A stretch of 64,000 nt of DNA from Dokdonia sp. 4H-3-7-5. GTDB taxonomy: Bacteria; Bacteroidota; Bacteroidia; Flavobacteriales; Flavobacteriaceae. Location: the NCBI RefSeq assembly GCF_000212355.1, contig NC_015496.1, forward strand, positions 1,872,501-1,936,500. Reading direction: 5' to 3'. This document shows, one piece after another, positions 16,650-25,447 of the stretch. Below the pieces are notes generated by a model, which made no database searches, had not been told where the DNA came from, and worked only from the letters and a program-made list of their open reading frames with translations. A program made the position numbers and the translations under genes. The first letter of the stretch is position 1. Each line of letters begins with the position of its first letter.

Positions 16650-17213
16650 ATGAAAAACACTTTATTAGTAATAGCTATTCTAGCAATTGTGTCATGTAAA
16701 CAACAAGAAGGTGCTAATGTGCAAACCGCTCCTACCCAAGTAGGGATTGATGCTGTAGTAACAGAAAATGGAGATTTAAATGTGACTGATGCTGTTGAAG
16801 ATGTAACATTTAAAACAGAGGAAGCGTCACAAATTCACGCTTCTTATTTAATGTTAAAAGGTGCGCTCGTAAATACAAACGCTAAAGAAGCTGCTCAAGA
16901 AGCGGCAAAATTTAAAGATGTACTAGACGCTCAAGTAGAAAGTGATATCACGAGAAACTTAAGTGACGACCTAGCGCTTATCTCAATGTCTAAAGATGCT
17001 GCAGAGCAACGCGTAGCTTTTGAAAATATTTCAAAAAAGGTAGAGGTATATCTATCTAGCGAGATTACATCTGGCACTATATATAAGCAATACTGCCCGA
17101 TGGCTTTTGAAGGTAAAGGTGCTTACTGGTTATCTAACTCTCCAGAAATACGTAACCCATATTACGGAGACAAGATGTTGAAGTGTGGTGTAGTAGATAA
17201 GGAGATTCAGTAA
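16650..17213 (+). CDS. DUF3347 lipoprotein, metal-binding
   Basis: This 187-residue lipoprotein (IVSC, Cys16) has a DUF3347 helical region (about 60-140) and a C-terminal segment YCPMAFEGKGAYWLS / EIRNPYYGDKMLKCG. That Cys-Met-Cys pattern also ends CusB-type efflux adaptors and is thought to bind copper or another heavy metal. It acts in the periplasm or on a membrane face. It opens a run of nine plus-strand genes for metal-binding envelope proteins. Which metal is bound is not settled by sequence; copper is the best guess. Confidence 0.85.
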   Translation: MKNTLLVIAILAIVSCKQQEGANVQTAPTQVGIDAVVTENGDLNVTDAVEDVTFKTEEASQIHASYLMLKGALVNTNAKEAAQEAAKFKDVLDAQVESDITRNLSDDLALISMSKDAAEQRVAFENISKKVEVYLSSEITSGTIYKQYCPMAFEGKGAYWLSNSPEIRNPYYGDKMLKCGVVDKEIQ

Positions 17214-17246
17214 TAAACTGCTATTAGCTATAGAGAGCCTTTATTT

Positions 17247-17627
17247 TTGAAATCTACTTGTGCACTTGTCATATTCTTTTTCTTTGCGTTACGTCCTGCC
17301 ATAAACGTAGGATATGTGATGTATTACGAGCTCAATATAGATTATATAATAGAGACGTATTGCGTTAACACAGACAAGCCAGCCTTGCAGTGTAATGGTA
17401 AGTGTTTTCTTTCTAAGCAGCTCACTCTAGATGTAGACCAAGAAGATCCTTCTCAAGGGCAGCAACTACAGATTGTAGAGGCTTTTTACCCATTGTTTTA
17501 TCAAAATGAAGATCAGGTAGATATATCATCTACCTCAATAACTTTTGCTAAGGAGAATTTTCCAAATCATTTGGGAAGTATTAAAACCTTCCAAGAGCGC
17601 ATAGATCCACCACCCAAAACTTATTGA
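17247..17627 (+). CDS. Small membrane/periplasmic protein with conserved Cys motif, metal-cluster member
   Basis: This 126-residue protein starts at TTG 17247; no ATG gives the hydrophobic N-terminus. One N-terminal membrane helix is followed by YCVNTDKPALQCNGKCFLSK, with Cys39, Cys49 and Cys53. I recognise this C-x9-C-x3-C pattern from flavobacterial genes near copper and other metal receptors, but know no function. The remainder is acidic and ends with PPPK. Its place directly after the DUF3347 gene supports a metal role. Confidence 0.7.
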   Translation: MKSTCALVIFFFFALRPAINVGYVMYYELNIDYIIETYCVNTDKPALQCNGKCFLSKQLTLDVDQEDPSQGQQLQIVEAFYPLFYQNEDQVDISSTSITFAKENFPNHLGSIKTFQERIDPPPKTY

Positions 17628-17679
17628 ATTTATAAAGAGATACTAGTCTTTTAATATCGCTAGTCTCGCAGTTTATGAG

Positions 17680-17697
17680 CGTACTCAAAAGAGTACG
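17680..17697. promoter_or_regulatory. Hairpin upstream of Met-rich barrel gene
   Basis: Perfect CGTACTC-AAAA-GAGTACG hairpin, 36 bases before the ATG at 17734. There is no T tract, so an operator or leader structure fits better than a terminator. Confidence 0.4.
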
Positions 17698-17733
17698 TTC
17701 ACTTCACTATACACAATATTTAAAATTCAATAA

Positions 17734-18765
17734 ATGAAAAAATTATATATAGCACTACTCGCCGCAGTAGTTGCTACTAGTACATACGCACAAGAGCAAG
17801 AGGTATCACAATCATGGTCAAGTAATCGTCCAGATGGGCATGCTCCTATATCTGTTATGGGTGACCATACTCACAAAAAAGGAGAATTCATGTTTTCATA
17901 TAGATATATGAATATGCAAATGAATGATCTTAAGAGAGGTAATGATGATGTAAGTTTTGATAGTGTATTACTTCCTAATGGAGGAGAATATATGGTTACA
18001 CCTACAGATATGCCTATGAACATGCATATGCTAGGAGGTATGTATGCTGTGTCAGATAAAGTTACACTTGAAGCGATGCTTGGATATACATCTATGGATA
18101 TGGAACACCTTACAGCCATGGGAGGAACATTTAGCACAGCATCTAGCGGAATCACAGATCTCAAATTATCGGCCTTATATACTGTTTTCAATAAGAACAG
18201 GCAGCAGTTACACGGTAAAGTAGGGGTGTCATTACCTACAGGAAGTATAGATGAAATGGATGTTACTCCTGTATCTAATGGCAATGAAGTAATACTACCT
18301 TATCCTATGCAGATAGGAAGCGGCACCGTAGATGCTCTTCTTGGGGCAACGTTTTTGTGGCAAACAGATAGATTCTCTGGTGGAAATCAAGTAAATGGAG
18401 TAATCCGTACTGGGACTAATGATCGCGATTATAGATTGGGCAATGTATATAGCCTTGATAACTGGATTGCTTATAAAACGGCAGATTGGATTAGTTTTTC
18501 TGCACGTGTAAAAGGAAGTGTAGTTTCAGAAATAGATGGCGCAAATCCAGATTTGAATCCGCTTATGGTAATCACTGCAGATACTAGAAACTCTGGTGGT
18601 ACTTATATAGATGGGGGATTAGGATTTAATCTTTACGCCTATAAAGGAGCATTAAAGAATGTACGTTTAGGTGTTGAAGTAGCTACACCTCTCTTACAAG
18701 ATGTAAATGGAGTACAACTCAAGCGTAAGGAGACTGTGACAGTTGGACTACAATACTCATTATAA
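17734..18765 (+). CDS. Methionine-rich outer-membrane beta-barrel protein (transporter-like)
   Basis: This 343-residue protein has a signal peptide cut after STYAQ. The mature part is a beta-barrel of the phenol-degradation 'transporter' superfamily type (alternating strands, final aromatic QYSL). Met-rich runs MNMQMNDL and MPMNMHMLGGM, plus GDHTHKKGEF, resemble copper(I) and copper(II) ligand patterns. It probably lets metal ions cross, or binds them at, the outer membrane. It shares the metal cluster with HMA-domain proteins. Direct transport has not been shown for this group to my knowledge. Confidence 0.75.
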   Translation: MKKLYIALLAAVVATSTYAQEQEVSQSWSSNRPDGHAPISVMGDHTHKKGEFMFSYRYMNMQMNDLKRGNDDVSFDSVLLPNGGEYMVTPTDMPMNMHMLGGMYAVSDKVTLEAMLGYTSMDMEHLTAMGGTFSTASSGITDLKLSALYTVFNKNRQQLHGKVGVSLPTGSIDEMDVTPVSNGNEVILPYPMQIGSGTVDALLGATFLWQTDRFSGGNQVNGVIRTGTNDRDYRLGNVYSLDNWIAYKTADWISFSARVKGSVVSEIDGANPDLNPLMVITADTRNSGGTYIDGGLGFNLYAYKGALKNVRLGVEVATPLLQDVNGVQLKRKETVTVGLQYSL

Positions 18766-18820
18766 TCAGTGCTCCTATATAATTACTATGTGATCATATA
18801 GGCACAGTAATTGTTATTAT

Positions 18821-18853
18821 AAAGCCAAGTAACATCATTGTTATTTGGCTTTT
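18821..18853 (+). terminator. Intrinsic terminator after Met-rich barrel gene
   Basis: AAAGCCAAGTAACA pairs with TGTTATTTGGCTTT (one wobble) and runs into a T-rich tail. Confidence 0.65.
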
Positions 18854-18856
18854 ATT

Positions 18857-18864
18857 TATTTTTG
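18857..18864 (+). promoter_or_regulatory. Promoter -7 box for HYC_CC_PP gene, possibly leaderless
   Basis: TATTTTTG, an exact TAnnTTTG, ends five bases before the ATG at 18870. Transcription would start near or on the start codon. Confidence 0.5.
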
Positions 18865-18869
18865 CATTA

Positions 18870-19286
18870 ATGAAAAACGGTTTCCATAAAATAACATCTT
18901 TGTTTTTAGCGCTTTTAGTGCTAGGATCTACGATGTCTTTTAGTGTAGATAAGCACTATTGTGGAGATCATTTAATTGATGTTGCGATTTTTGGTGAAGC
19001 TGCTCCTTGTGAGATGATGCAATCCTTAGACGCTAAGTATGGCAAAGACACTTACAAAAAAATGGGATGCTGCAAGAATGAGCAAACCGTTTTTGAAGGT
19101 CAAGATGAGCTCAAAATGCAATTTGATCAATTTACTACAGATCAACTTGTATTTTTAAAAGCCTTCACCTACAGCTATACATATCTTTTTTTAGAAGCAG
19201 ATAAACATTCTGCATCGGTCACAAGTCACCCTCCTCCCTTGATAATTACAGATTATCAAGTTGCTTACAATCAATACCTAATTTAA
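18870..19286 (+). CDS. HYC_CC_PP family secreted protein
   Basis: This 138-residue secreted protein has the three short motifs that name its family: HYC at 29-31, CC at 67-68 in KKMGCCKNE, and a Pro run in HPPPLI near residue 122. An additional Cys at 47 precedes MM. Spacing of cysteines and histidines suggests a small metal-binding fold outside the cytoplasm. It sits in the metal cluster between two outer-membrane barrels. The biochemical role of the family is not known to me. Confidence 0.82.
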   Translation: MKNGFHKITSLFLALLVLGSTMSFSVDKHYCGDHLIDVAIFGEAAPCEMMQSLDAKYGKDTYKKMGCCKNEQTVFEGQDELKMQFDQFTTDQLVFLKAFTYSYTYLFLEADKHSASVTSHPPPLIITDYQVAYNQYLI

Positions 19287-19360
19287 TACCTGTATAAACA
19301 GGTATCTCTGCGTGCAATATCATTGCGCATTTGGGATTCCGCTATGGTTTATATGCCATA
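19286..19360. repeat. Cluster of short inverted repeats in a gap
   Basis: ATACCTGT-ATAA-ACAGGTAT (19286-19305) is a perfect 8-bp stem. It is followed by TGCG...CGCA around 19309-19329 and ATGG...CCAT around 19344-19359. None carries a T tract. They form the non-coding gap before the second barrel gene and may fold in the mRNA. Confidence 0.45.
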
Positions 19361-19439
19361 GAAATATAAGCTAGTTGCTCTTGTAGTAACTACACTTTTA
19401 TTACTAATTACCCAATCTTTGGGTATAACGAGAATCACA

Positions 19440-20210
19440 ATGAAAAATATATTTATAGTCTTATTGGTGACATTCGCTTTCGCGAAAGCGCACTCACAAG
19501 GACCACCACTTACCGCAGATAAACCTATCATGCTAGGTGGCGGAAGTTTTATAGCAAAAACACTTACCGAAATACGCGTTTCAGAAGACGGGACAGCAAC
19601 TCGCGTACCTCTTATGCTACACTATTTACCTACGTCAAACACGCTTGTAGCGGTGCATTTACCTTACGTAACTTATGATTATGACGATTTTCGCGGAAGC
19701 GGAAGTACATTAGGTGACATCAACATTATAGGTAAGTATCAGTTTTATAGAAAAGATGGAACGGGTAAAACCTTCCGAATGGTTGCCAAAACATTACAGA
19801 CCTTACCTACCGGAGAAGCTCTCGATATTGAAGGTATAAGTACTGGTAAGTATTCTGGGTATTATGGAGTAGTCGCGGGTTATGAATCGCTCAAATATGG
19901 TGTTTCTAATGAAGTGGGGTATAACTGGGTGCCAGATGGATCTCTTGATAAGTTGGTTTATAAATTAGGATTTGGATTACCATTGCTTAAACCTACGTAT
20001 CCTGTAAATCAGCTCAATTTATATTTTGAATATTCTAGCGAGTGGTTTTTAGAGCGTGATCAATTTGAATTGCTGTATGCTCAAGGAATCCAGTACGCAA
20101 GAAAACAATGGACATGGGAAGCAGGAGTTCAAGTACCGCTTAGCCAAAACGTTCCTGAGGCAATAGAGAGAAAATATTCTATATACTTAGGAACACGTTT
20201 TATACTTTAA
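19440..20210 (+). CDS. Outer-membrane beta-barrel protein, transporter-like
   Basis: I place the start at ATG 19440, seven codons inside the longest frame, because it gives a standard signal peptide (MKNIFIVLLVTFAFAKAHSQ, cut near AHSQ). The 256-residue product is a beta-barrel of the same loose 'transporter' class as the protein at 17734, but lacks the Met-rich runs. Part of its signal peptide (FAFAKA) is written by a copy of the iterated palindrome. It probably works with the neighbouring metal-binding proteins at the outer membrane. Confidence 0.72.
   Translation: MKNIFIVLLVTFAFAKAHSQGPPLTADKPIMLGGGSFIAKTLTEIRVSEDGTATRVPLMLHYLPTSNTLVAVHLPYVTYDYDDFRGSGSTLGDINIIGKYQFYRKDGTGKTFRMVAKTLQTLPTGEALDIEGISTGKYSGYYGVVAGYESLKYGVSNEVGYNWVPDGSLDKLVYKLGFGLPLLKPTYPVNQLNLYFEYSSEWFLERDQFELLYAQGIQYARKQWTWEAGVQVPLSQNVPEAIERKYSIYLGTRFIL
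19475..19490. repeat. Iterated palindrome copy 6 (inside signal peptide of barrel gene)
   Basis: CGCTTTCGCGAAAGCG encodes AFAKA at the end of the signal peptide of the gene at 19440. Confidence 0.9.
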
Positions 20211-20249
20211 TAATAACAGTATCTCAAAGAGAGAATTAAATTAAACATT

Positions 20250-20876
20250 ATGAAAACAATAATATCAATATTAGTAATGGCCTTGTTTACAACTATGGGT
20301 GTGCAAGCGCAAAAGGAAATGGATCAATTTGAAGTGCAGGTAGACGGCCTAGGTTGTCCATTCTGTGCATACGGATTAGAGAAAAAATTCAAAGAGTTTA
20401 AAGGAATAAAGAAAGTAGCCATCGATATTGAAACAGGCGACTTTAGTTTTGAGTATCCTGCAGAAAAAGCACTTACGATGGATGCTGTTGTAAAACAAGT
20501 AGAAAATGCTGGATATACACCTATTACCTCAAAAATCACTAGAGCTGATGGCGAAGTAGAATTATCTGAAACGAATACTACAAAGCTTACAAAAGAGAGC
20601 ATTGTAAAAACTCAGAAAATGCTTGTAGCAGGTAAGTGTGGGATGTGTGAGGCGCGTATTTTAAAAGTTACAAACGGTATAGAAGGAGTAACAGATGCCG
20701 CTTGGAATCAGAATAATCAAATGTTAGAAGTTAGCTTTGATAACAGCCAGACAACAACAGATGCAATACAAAAAGAAATAGCTAAGGCTGGTCACGACAC
20801 AAAAGCTCATAAAGCAACAGCAGGAGCTTATGATAATCTTCCGGCTTGTTGTAAATATGAGCGCTTAGTACAATAG
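20250..20876 (+). CDS. Secreted protein with two heavy-metal-associated (HMA) domains
   Basis: This 208-residue protein has a signal peptide (to about residue 20) and two HMA folds. The first carries GLGCPFC (Cys36, Cys39), the second AGKCGMCEARI (Cys130, Cys133). A third cysteine pair, PACCKYER, lies at residues 200-201. HMA domains bind Cu(I), Hg(II) or Zn(II). Most are cytoplasmic, so a secreted double one suggests periplasmic metal capture or transfer. It is followed by a terminator-like hairpin. Confidence 0.9.
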   Translation: MKTIISILVMALFTTMGVQAQKEMDQFEVQVDGLGCPFCAYGLEKKFKEFKGIKKVAIDIETGDFSFEYPAEKALTMDAVVKQVENAGYTPITSKITRADGEVELSETNTTKLTKESIVKTQKMLVAGKCGMCEARILKVTNGIEGVTDAAWNQNNQMLEVSFDNSQTTTDAIQKEIAKAGHDTKAHKATAGAYDNLPACCKYERLVQ

Positions 20877-20905
20877 TGTCTTTCACCCCTAAGGTAAAGA
20901 CGAGT

Positions 20906-20946
20906 GAGGCAGTTATGTGATAAGCATGCCGCTGCCTCTCTTTTTT
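20906..20946 (+). terminator. Intrinsic terminator between HMA and NHL genes
   Basis: GAGGCAG (20906-20912) pairs with CTGCCTC (20932-20938), followed by TCTTTTTT. The loop is long (19 bases), so efficiency may be partial. Confidence 0.55.
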
Positions 20947-20961
20947 AAACACAAAATAACT

Positions 20962-21834
20962 ATGAAAAATTTATACATTATACTCATTGCAGCGCTCACT
21001 CTATATAGCTGCAAAGAGGAGCCAAAAACTCAAATCGCTTGGGTACATACCAAGACAATTAATCTTCAAGGCATAAACCCGATTGGGATTGCACAAGATG
21101 AAAATGGACTGTGGTTAAGTGATGGAGATCACAATAGGGTGGTTCAGGTAAACCTTAATGGAGATATACAGCAATCTATAGATTCTCTAGATAGACCTAT
21201 GCATATCGCAACAGATGCTGGTATAGTATATATCCCGCAATATGGTAATGATGAGGTGCTGTCTGTGTTAGGAGCTACAAAAAAGGCTATCGCTATAACC
21301 GATAGTCTTGATGCGCCTGCTGGTATAGATGCTAGAGGAAACGCAATAGCTATAGCAGATTTTTATAACAACCGTATTTTATATACTGAAGATGGTGTGA
21401 CTTGGTCTTCATTTGGAAAAGAGGGTAAAGCAGATGGAGATTTTTACTATCCTACAGACGTGCAAATTACAGATGATGCCATCTGGGTAGCCGATGCTTA
21501 TAACAATAGACTTCAAAAATTTGATAAAAAAGGAAATCACTTGATGACAGTTGGGGAAGATCAAAAGATGAATGCAGCCACTGGTATCTACGTTTCAGAC
21601 AAAGAAGTGTTCTCTACAGACTTTGAGAATAATAGAGTCTTAGTTTTTGATCATGAAGGAAATTTTAAACAAGAAATTAATGATGCTATTTTAAAACCTA
21701 CAGATATGTTGCTAGTAGGTGATATATTATATGTAACTAATTATAAAGGGAAGTCACTGAGTGTATATGAGCAAAAAGAAGTGCTCGTAGAAGCTCCTCT
21801 TGAGGAGGAACACCGTGATGACCATAATCACTAA
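20962..21834 (+). CDS. NHL-repeat beta-propeller lipoprotein
   Basis: Start placed at ATG 20962, since it directly begins a lipoprotein signal (MKNLYIILIAALTLYSC, Cys17); the longer frame only adds 15 unlikely residues. The 290-residue product has repeated NHL-type strands (WLSDGDHNRVVQV, IAIADFYNNRILY, WVADAYNNRLQKF, FSTDFENNRVLVF), forming a propeller of about six blades. It ends EEEHRDDHNH, a possible metal-binding tail. It probably scaffolds or senses at the envelope. Six bases separate it from the next gene. Confidence 0.85.
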   Translation: MKNLYIILIAALTLYSCKEEPKTQIAWVHTKTINLQGINPIGIAQDENGLWLSDGDHNRVVQVNLNGDIQQSIDSLDRPMHIATDAGIVYIPQYGNDEVLSVLGATKKAIAITDSLDAPAGIDARGNAIAIADFYNNRILYTEDGVTWSSFGKEGKADGDFYYPTDVQITDDAIWVADAYNNRLQKFDKKGNHLMTVGEDQKMNAATGIYVSDKEVFSTDFENNRVLVFDHEGNFKQEINDAILKPTDMLLVGDILYVTNYKGKSLSVYEQKEVLVEAPLEEEHRDDHNH

Positions 21835-21839
21835 GGACT

Positions 21840-22607
21840 ATGATAAAGCAAGCGTATACAGTAAAGGGAATGACTTGTAATGGTTGCAGAGCAGAGGTGG
21901 AAAAAGAGCTAGGCGATATTGATGGTGTTGCAAATGTAATTGTGTCTCTAGAAGATGAAGAAGCTATCCTCACGATGGTTGATCACATTTCTATAAAGAC
22001 ACTGCAAGATACTTTGCCAGAAAAATATAGCTTGTCATCTAAGAAGGTCTCGAAAGCAATAAGTGAAAAGCAAGAGAGTAGTTCTGGAGTGTTTGTAAAT
22101 AGTGAGTCAGCTGCGCAAGTAGTTGAAGAGTCAAAATTGCAGCAACTCAAACCGTTGCTTTTGATATTATTTTACATCACTGTAGCATCTGTATTGCTCA
22201 ATTATAAAGAAGCAAGCTGGCAGTCTGGCATGCTAGATTTTATGGGGCTTTTTTATATTGTCTTTAGCTTCTTTAAAATGCTTGATCTTAAAGGCTTTTC
22301 AACAAGCTTTTCCATGTATGATCCACTGTCTCGTACAATACCGGCTTATGGTAAAGTCTATCCGTTTATCGAAACCGTACTAGGATTTATGTTTTTAATG
22401 CGTTTTCAAGTAGAAATAGCACTTATAGCTACCATTGTGATTCTTGGTGTTACCACGGTGGGTGTGACTAAAACACTGTTGAGTAAAAAGGAAATTCAAT
22501 GCGCATGTTTAGGCACAGCTTTAAAGCTACCTATGACAGAAGCAACTTTTATTGAGAATGCTATTATGATCATAATGGCAATTATTATGCTTATAAGACT
22601 TGTATGA
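21840..22607 (+). CDS. Fusion of an HMA domain to a MauE/DoxX-like membrane domain
   Basis: This 255-residue protein begins with a heavy-metal-associated domain (GMTCNGC, Cys13 and Cys16; residues 1-68). A charged linker leads to four membrane helices of the MauE/DoxX type (from about residue 105). A second Cys pair, CACLG at 222-226, lies at the start of the last helix. The layout suggests that metal captured by the HMA domain passes to the membrane Cys pair. It overlaps the next gene by four bases. Transport is inference. Confidence 0.83.
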   Translation: MIKQAYTVKGMTCNGCRAEVEKELGDIDGVANVIVSLEDEEAILTMVDHISIKTLQDTLPEKYSLSSKKVSKAISEKQESSSGVFVNSESAAQVVEESKLQQLKPLLLILFYITVASVLLNYKEASWQSGMLDFMGLFYIVFSFFKMLDLKGFSTSFSMYDPLSRTIPAYGKVYPFIETVLGFMFLMRFQVEIALIATIVILGVTTVGVTKTLLSKKEIQCACLGTALKLPMTEATFIENAIMIIMAIIMLIRLV

Positions 22608-22807
22608 AGTTAAAGTTTACCACTGCCCAGATTTGCACCATTGTGTTAGTAGTTTTCTATATAATTTGGGAATATAATATTCAAGTATACCTGACAGATG
22701 AGCATCTCGATTATGGAGTTGAGGTCCGGTATGATTTGATTTTTATTCTACCAATACTGGTAATTATGATTGCAGTTTCTGTCTGGCAATATTTTAAAAA
22801 GAAGTAG
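22604..22807 (+). CDS. Small two-helix membrane protein, metal-cluster end
   Basis: This 67-residue protein has two membrane helices with an acidic connecting loop (LTDEHLDYGVEVRYD). It overlaps the HMA-MauE fusion gene by four bases, so it is translated with it. I do not recognise a family. Overlap and position suggest an accessory subunit. Confidence 0.65.
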   Translation: MKLKFTTAQICTIVLVVFYIIWEYNIQVYLTDEHLDYGVEVRYDLIFILPILVIMIAVSVWQYFKKK

Positions 22808-22827
22808 TACGCTTTCGCGAAACCGTA
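22808..22827. repeat. Iterated palindrome copy 7 (3' of metal cluster)
   Basis: TACGCTTTCGCGAAACCGTA, one mismatch from the perfect 20-mer, beginning at the stop codon of the last cluster gene. Confidence 0.88.
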
Positions 22828-22837
22828 ACAACAATCA

Positions 22838-22870
22838 TAAAAAAACCTCTGCCGAAAAGCAGAGGTTTTT
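22838..22870. terminator. Bidirectional intrinsic terminator
   Basis: AAAAACCTCTGC paired with GCAGAGGTTTTT, between the metal cluster and the convergent groL. Confidence 0.93.
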
Positions 22871-22919
22871 CATTGAATATACCCAGAGGTAACTCAAATA
22901 AAGTTTGTCGCACTGCGAC

Positions 22920-24581
<1,662 letters not shown>

Positions 24582-24632
24582 TTATGCAATAAGCTTTAAG
24601 CGCTATGTTTAAAATATTTTAATTACTCTTGG

Positions 24633-24652
24633 TACGCTTTCGCGAAAGCGAA
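24633..24652. repeat. Iterated palindrome copy 8 (groS-groL gap)
   Basis: TACGCTTTCGCGAAAGCGAA, near perfect, inside the groSL operon just after the groS stop codon. Confidence 0.92.
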
Positions 24653-24659
24653 TATCTAT

Positions 24660-24935
24660 TTATACTATCGCAAGGATATCATCCTCTTTCATGATCATAT
24701 AATCTACTCCGTCAAATTTGAGTTCGCTACCTGAGTATTTTCCATAAATAACTGTATCACCTACGACTACTGTCATTTCGTGATCTTTAGTTCCAGATCC
24801 TACAGCTACTACTTTGCCTTTTTGTTGTTTTTCTTGTGCGCTATCTGGGATATATAAACCAGATGCTGTTTGAGTTTCTGCCGCAACAGGCTCGATTACA
24901 ACGCGGTCTGCTAATGGTTTGATTTTAATTGCCAT
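24660..24935 (-). CDS. groS: Co-chaperonin GroES (10 kDa)
   Basis: This 91-residue GroES has the standard start [13 protein letters not shown], the mobile-loop region [15 protein letters not shown] and the closing [12 protein letters not shown]. It caps GroEL rings. It is the first gene of the groSL operon, separated from secG by a terminator. No CIRCE repeat is visible upstream. Confidence 0.98.
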   Translation of the reverse strand: MAIKIKPLADRVVIEPVAAETQTASGLYIPDSAQEKQQKGKVVAVGSGTKDHEMTVVVGDTVIYGKYSGSELKFDGVDYMIMKEDDILAIV

Positions 24936-25000
24936 TGTTATAGATTTAATTATTGAGTTGAATTGTTATTGTAACCCTTAACTGGTTACGCGAGCGTAAA

Positions 25001-25016
25001 AGACAGAAATTATGCC
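25001..25016 (-). promoter_or_regulatory. Possible sigma-54-like element upstream of groS
   Basis: On the minus strand TGGCATAATTTCTGTC resembles the TGGCA half of a -24/-12 promoter, about 66 bases before the groS ATG. The -12 part (CTGTC for TTGCA) is poor, so this is tentative. Confidence 0.2.
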
Positions 25017-25047
25017 ACTCACCATGCACTGACAAATTTGCATAACA

Positions 25048-25078
25048 AAAAAGAGCCAGCTAAAATAGCTGGCTCTTT
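25048..25078. terminator. Intrinsic terminator after secG
   Basis: AAAGAGCCAGCTA pairs with TAGCTGGCTCTTT around a 3-base loop, flanked by A and T tracts, between secG and groS. Confidence 0.93.
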
Positions 25079-25099
25079 AATATGTTATGTTGTGAGAGT

Positions 25100-25441
25100 C
25101 TATTGATCTCCTCCATTTTCTGGAAGACTTACTGGCTCTGGAGCAGGAGTAGTTTGTTCTACAGCATCTGCATCAAAAACTTGAGACTCGCTTCTTATAG
25201 TACCGTCAAAAATACTTAGGTTACTAGCAAGAATAAGTACTAATAAGATAGTCGCTAGTGCCCATGTTGCTTTGTCAAGAAAATCTGTTGTTTTCTGAAC
25301 GCCACCCATTTGCTGTGTACCACCACCGCCAAAAGAAGAAGATAATCCGCCTCCTTTAGGGTTTTGAACCATAATAACGACAATAAGAAGGAAAGCTACT
25401 ATAATGATCAATCCTAAAAATATATAAAACGTAGTACTCAT
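25100..25441 (-). CDS. secG: Preprotein translocase subunit SecG
   Basis: This 113-residue protein has two membrane helices. Between them is the glycine-rich loop QNPKGGGLSSSFGGGGTQQMGG that defines SecG, an accessory of the SecYEG channel. The C-terminal tail rich in Pro, Glu and Gln is variable in this phylum. It is the last gene of the miaB-to-secG run, ending in a strong terminator. Confidence 0.95.
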   Translation of the reverse strand: MSTTFYIFLGLIIIVAFLLIVVIMVQNPKGGGLSSSFGGGGTQQMGGVQKTTDFLDKATWALATILLVLILASNLSIFDGTIRSESQVFDADAVEQTTPAPEPVSLPENGGDQ

Positions 25442-25447
25442 AATATT

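Noticed and set aside
24936-25047. CIRCE element for heat-shock control of groSL
   Set aside because: No TTAGCACTC-N9-GAGTGCTAA pattern is present upstream of groS.
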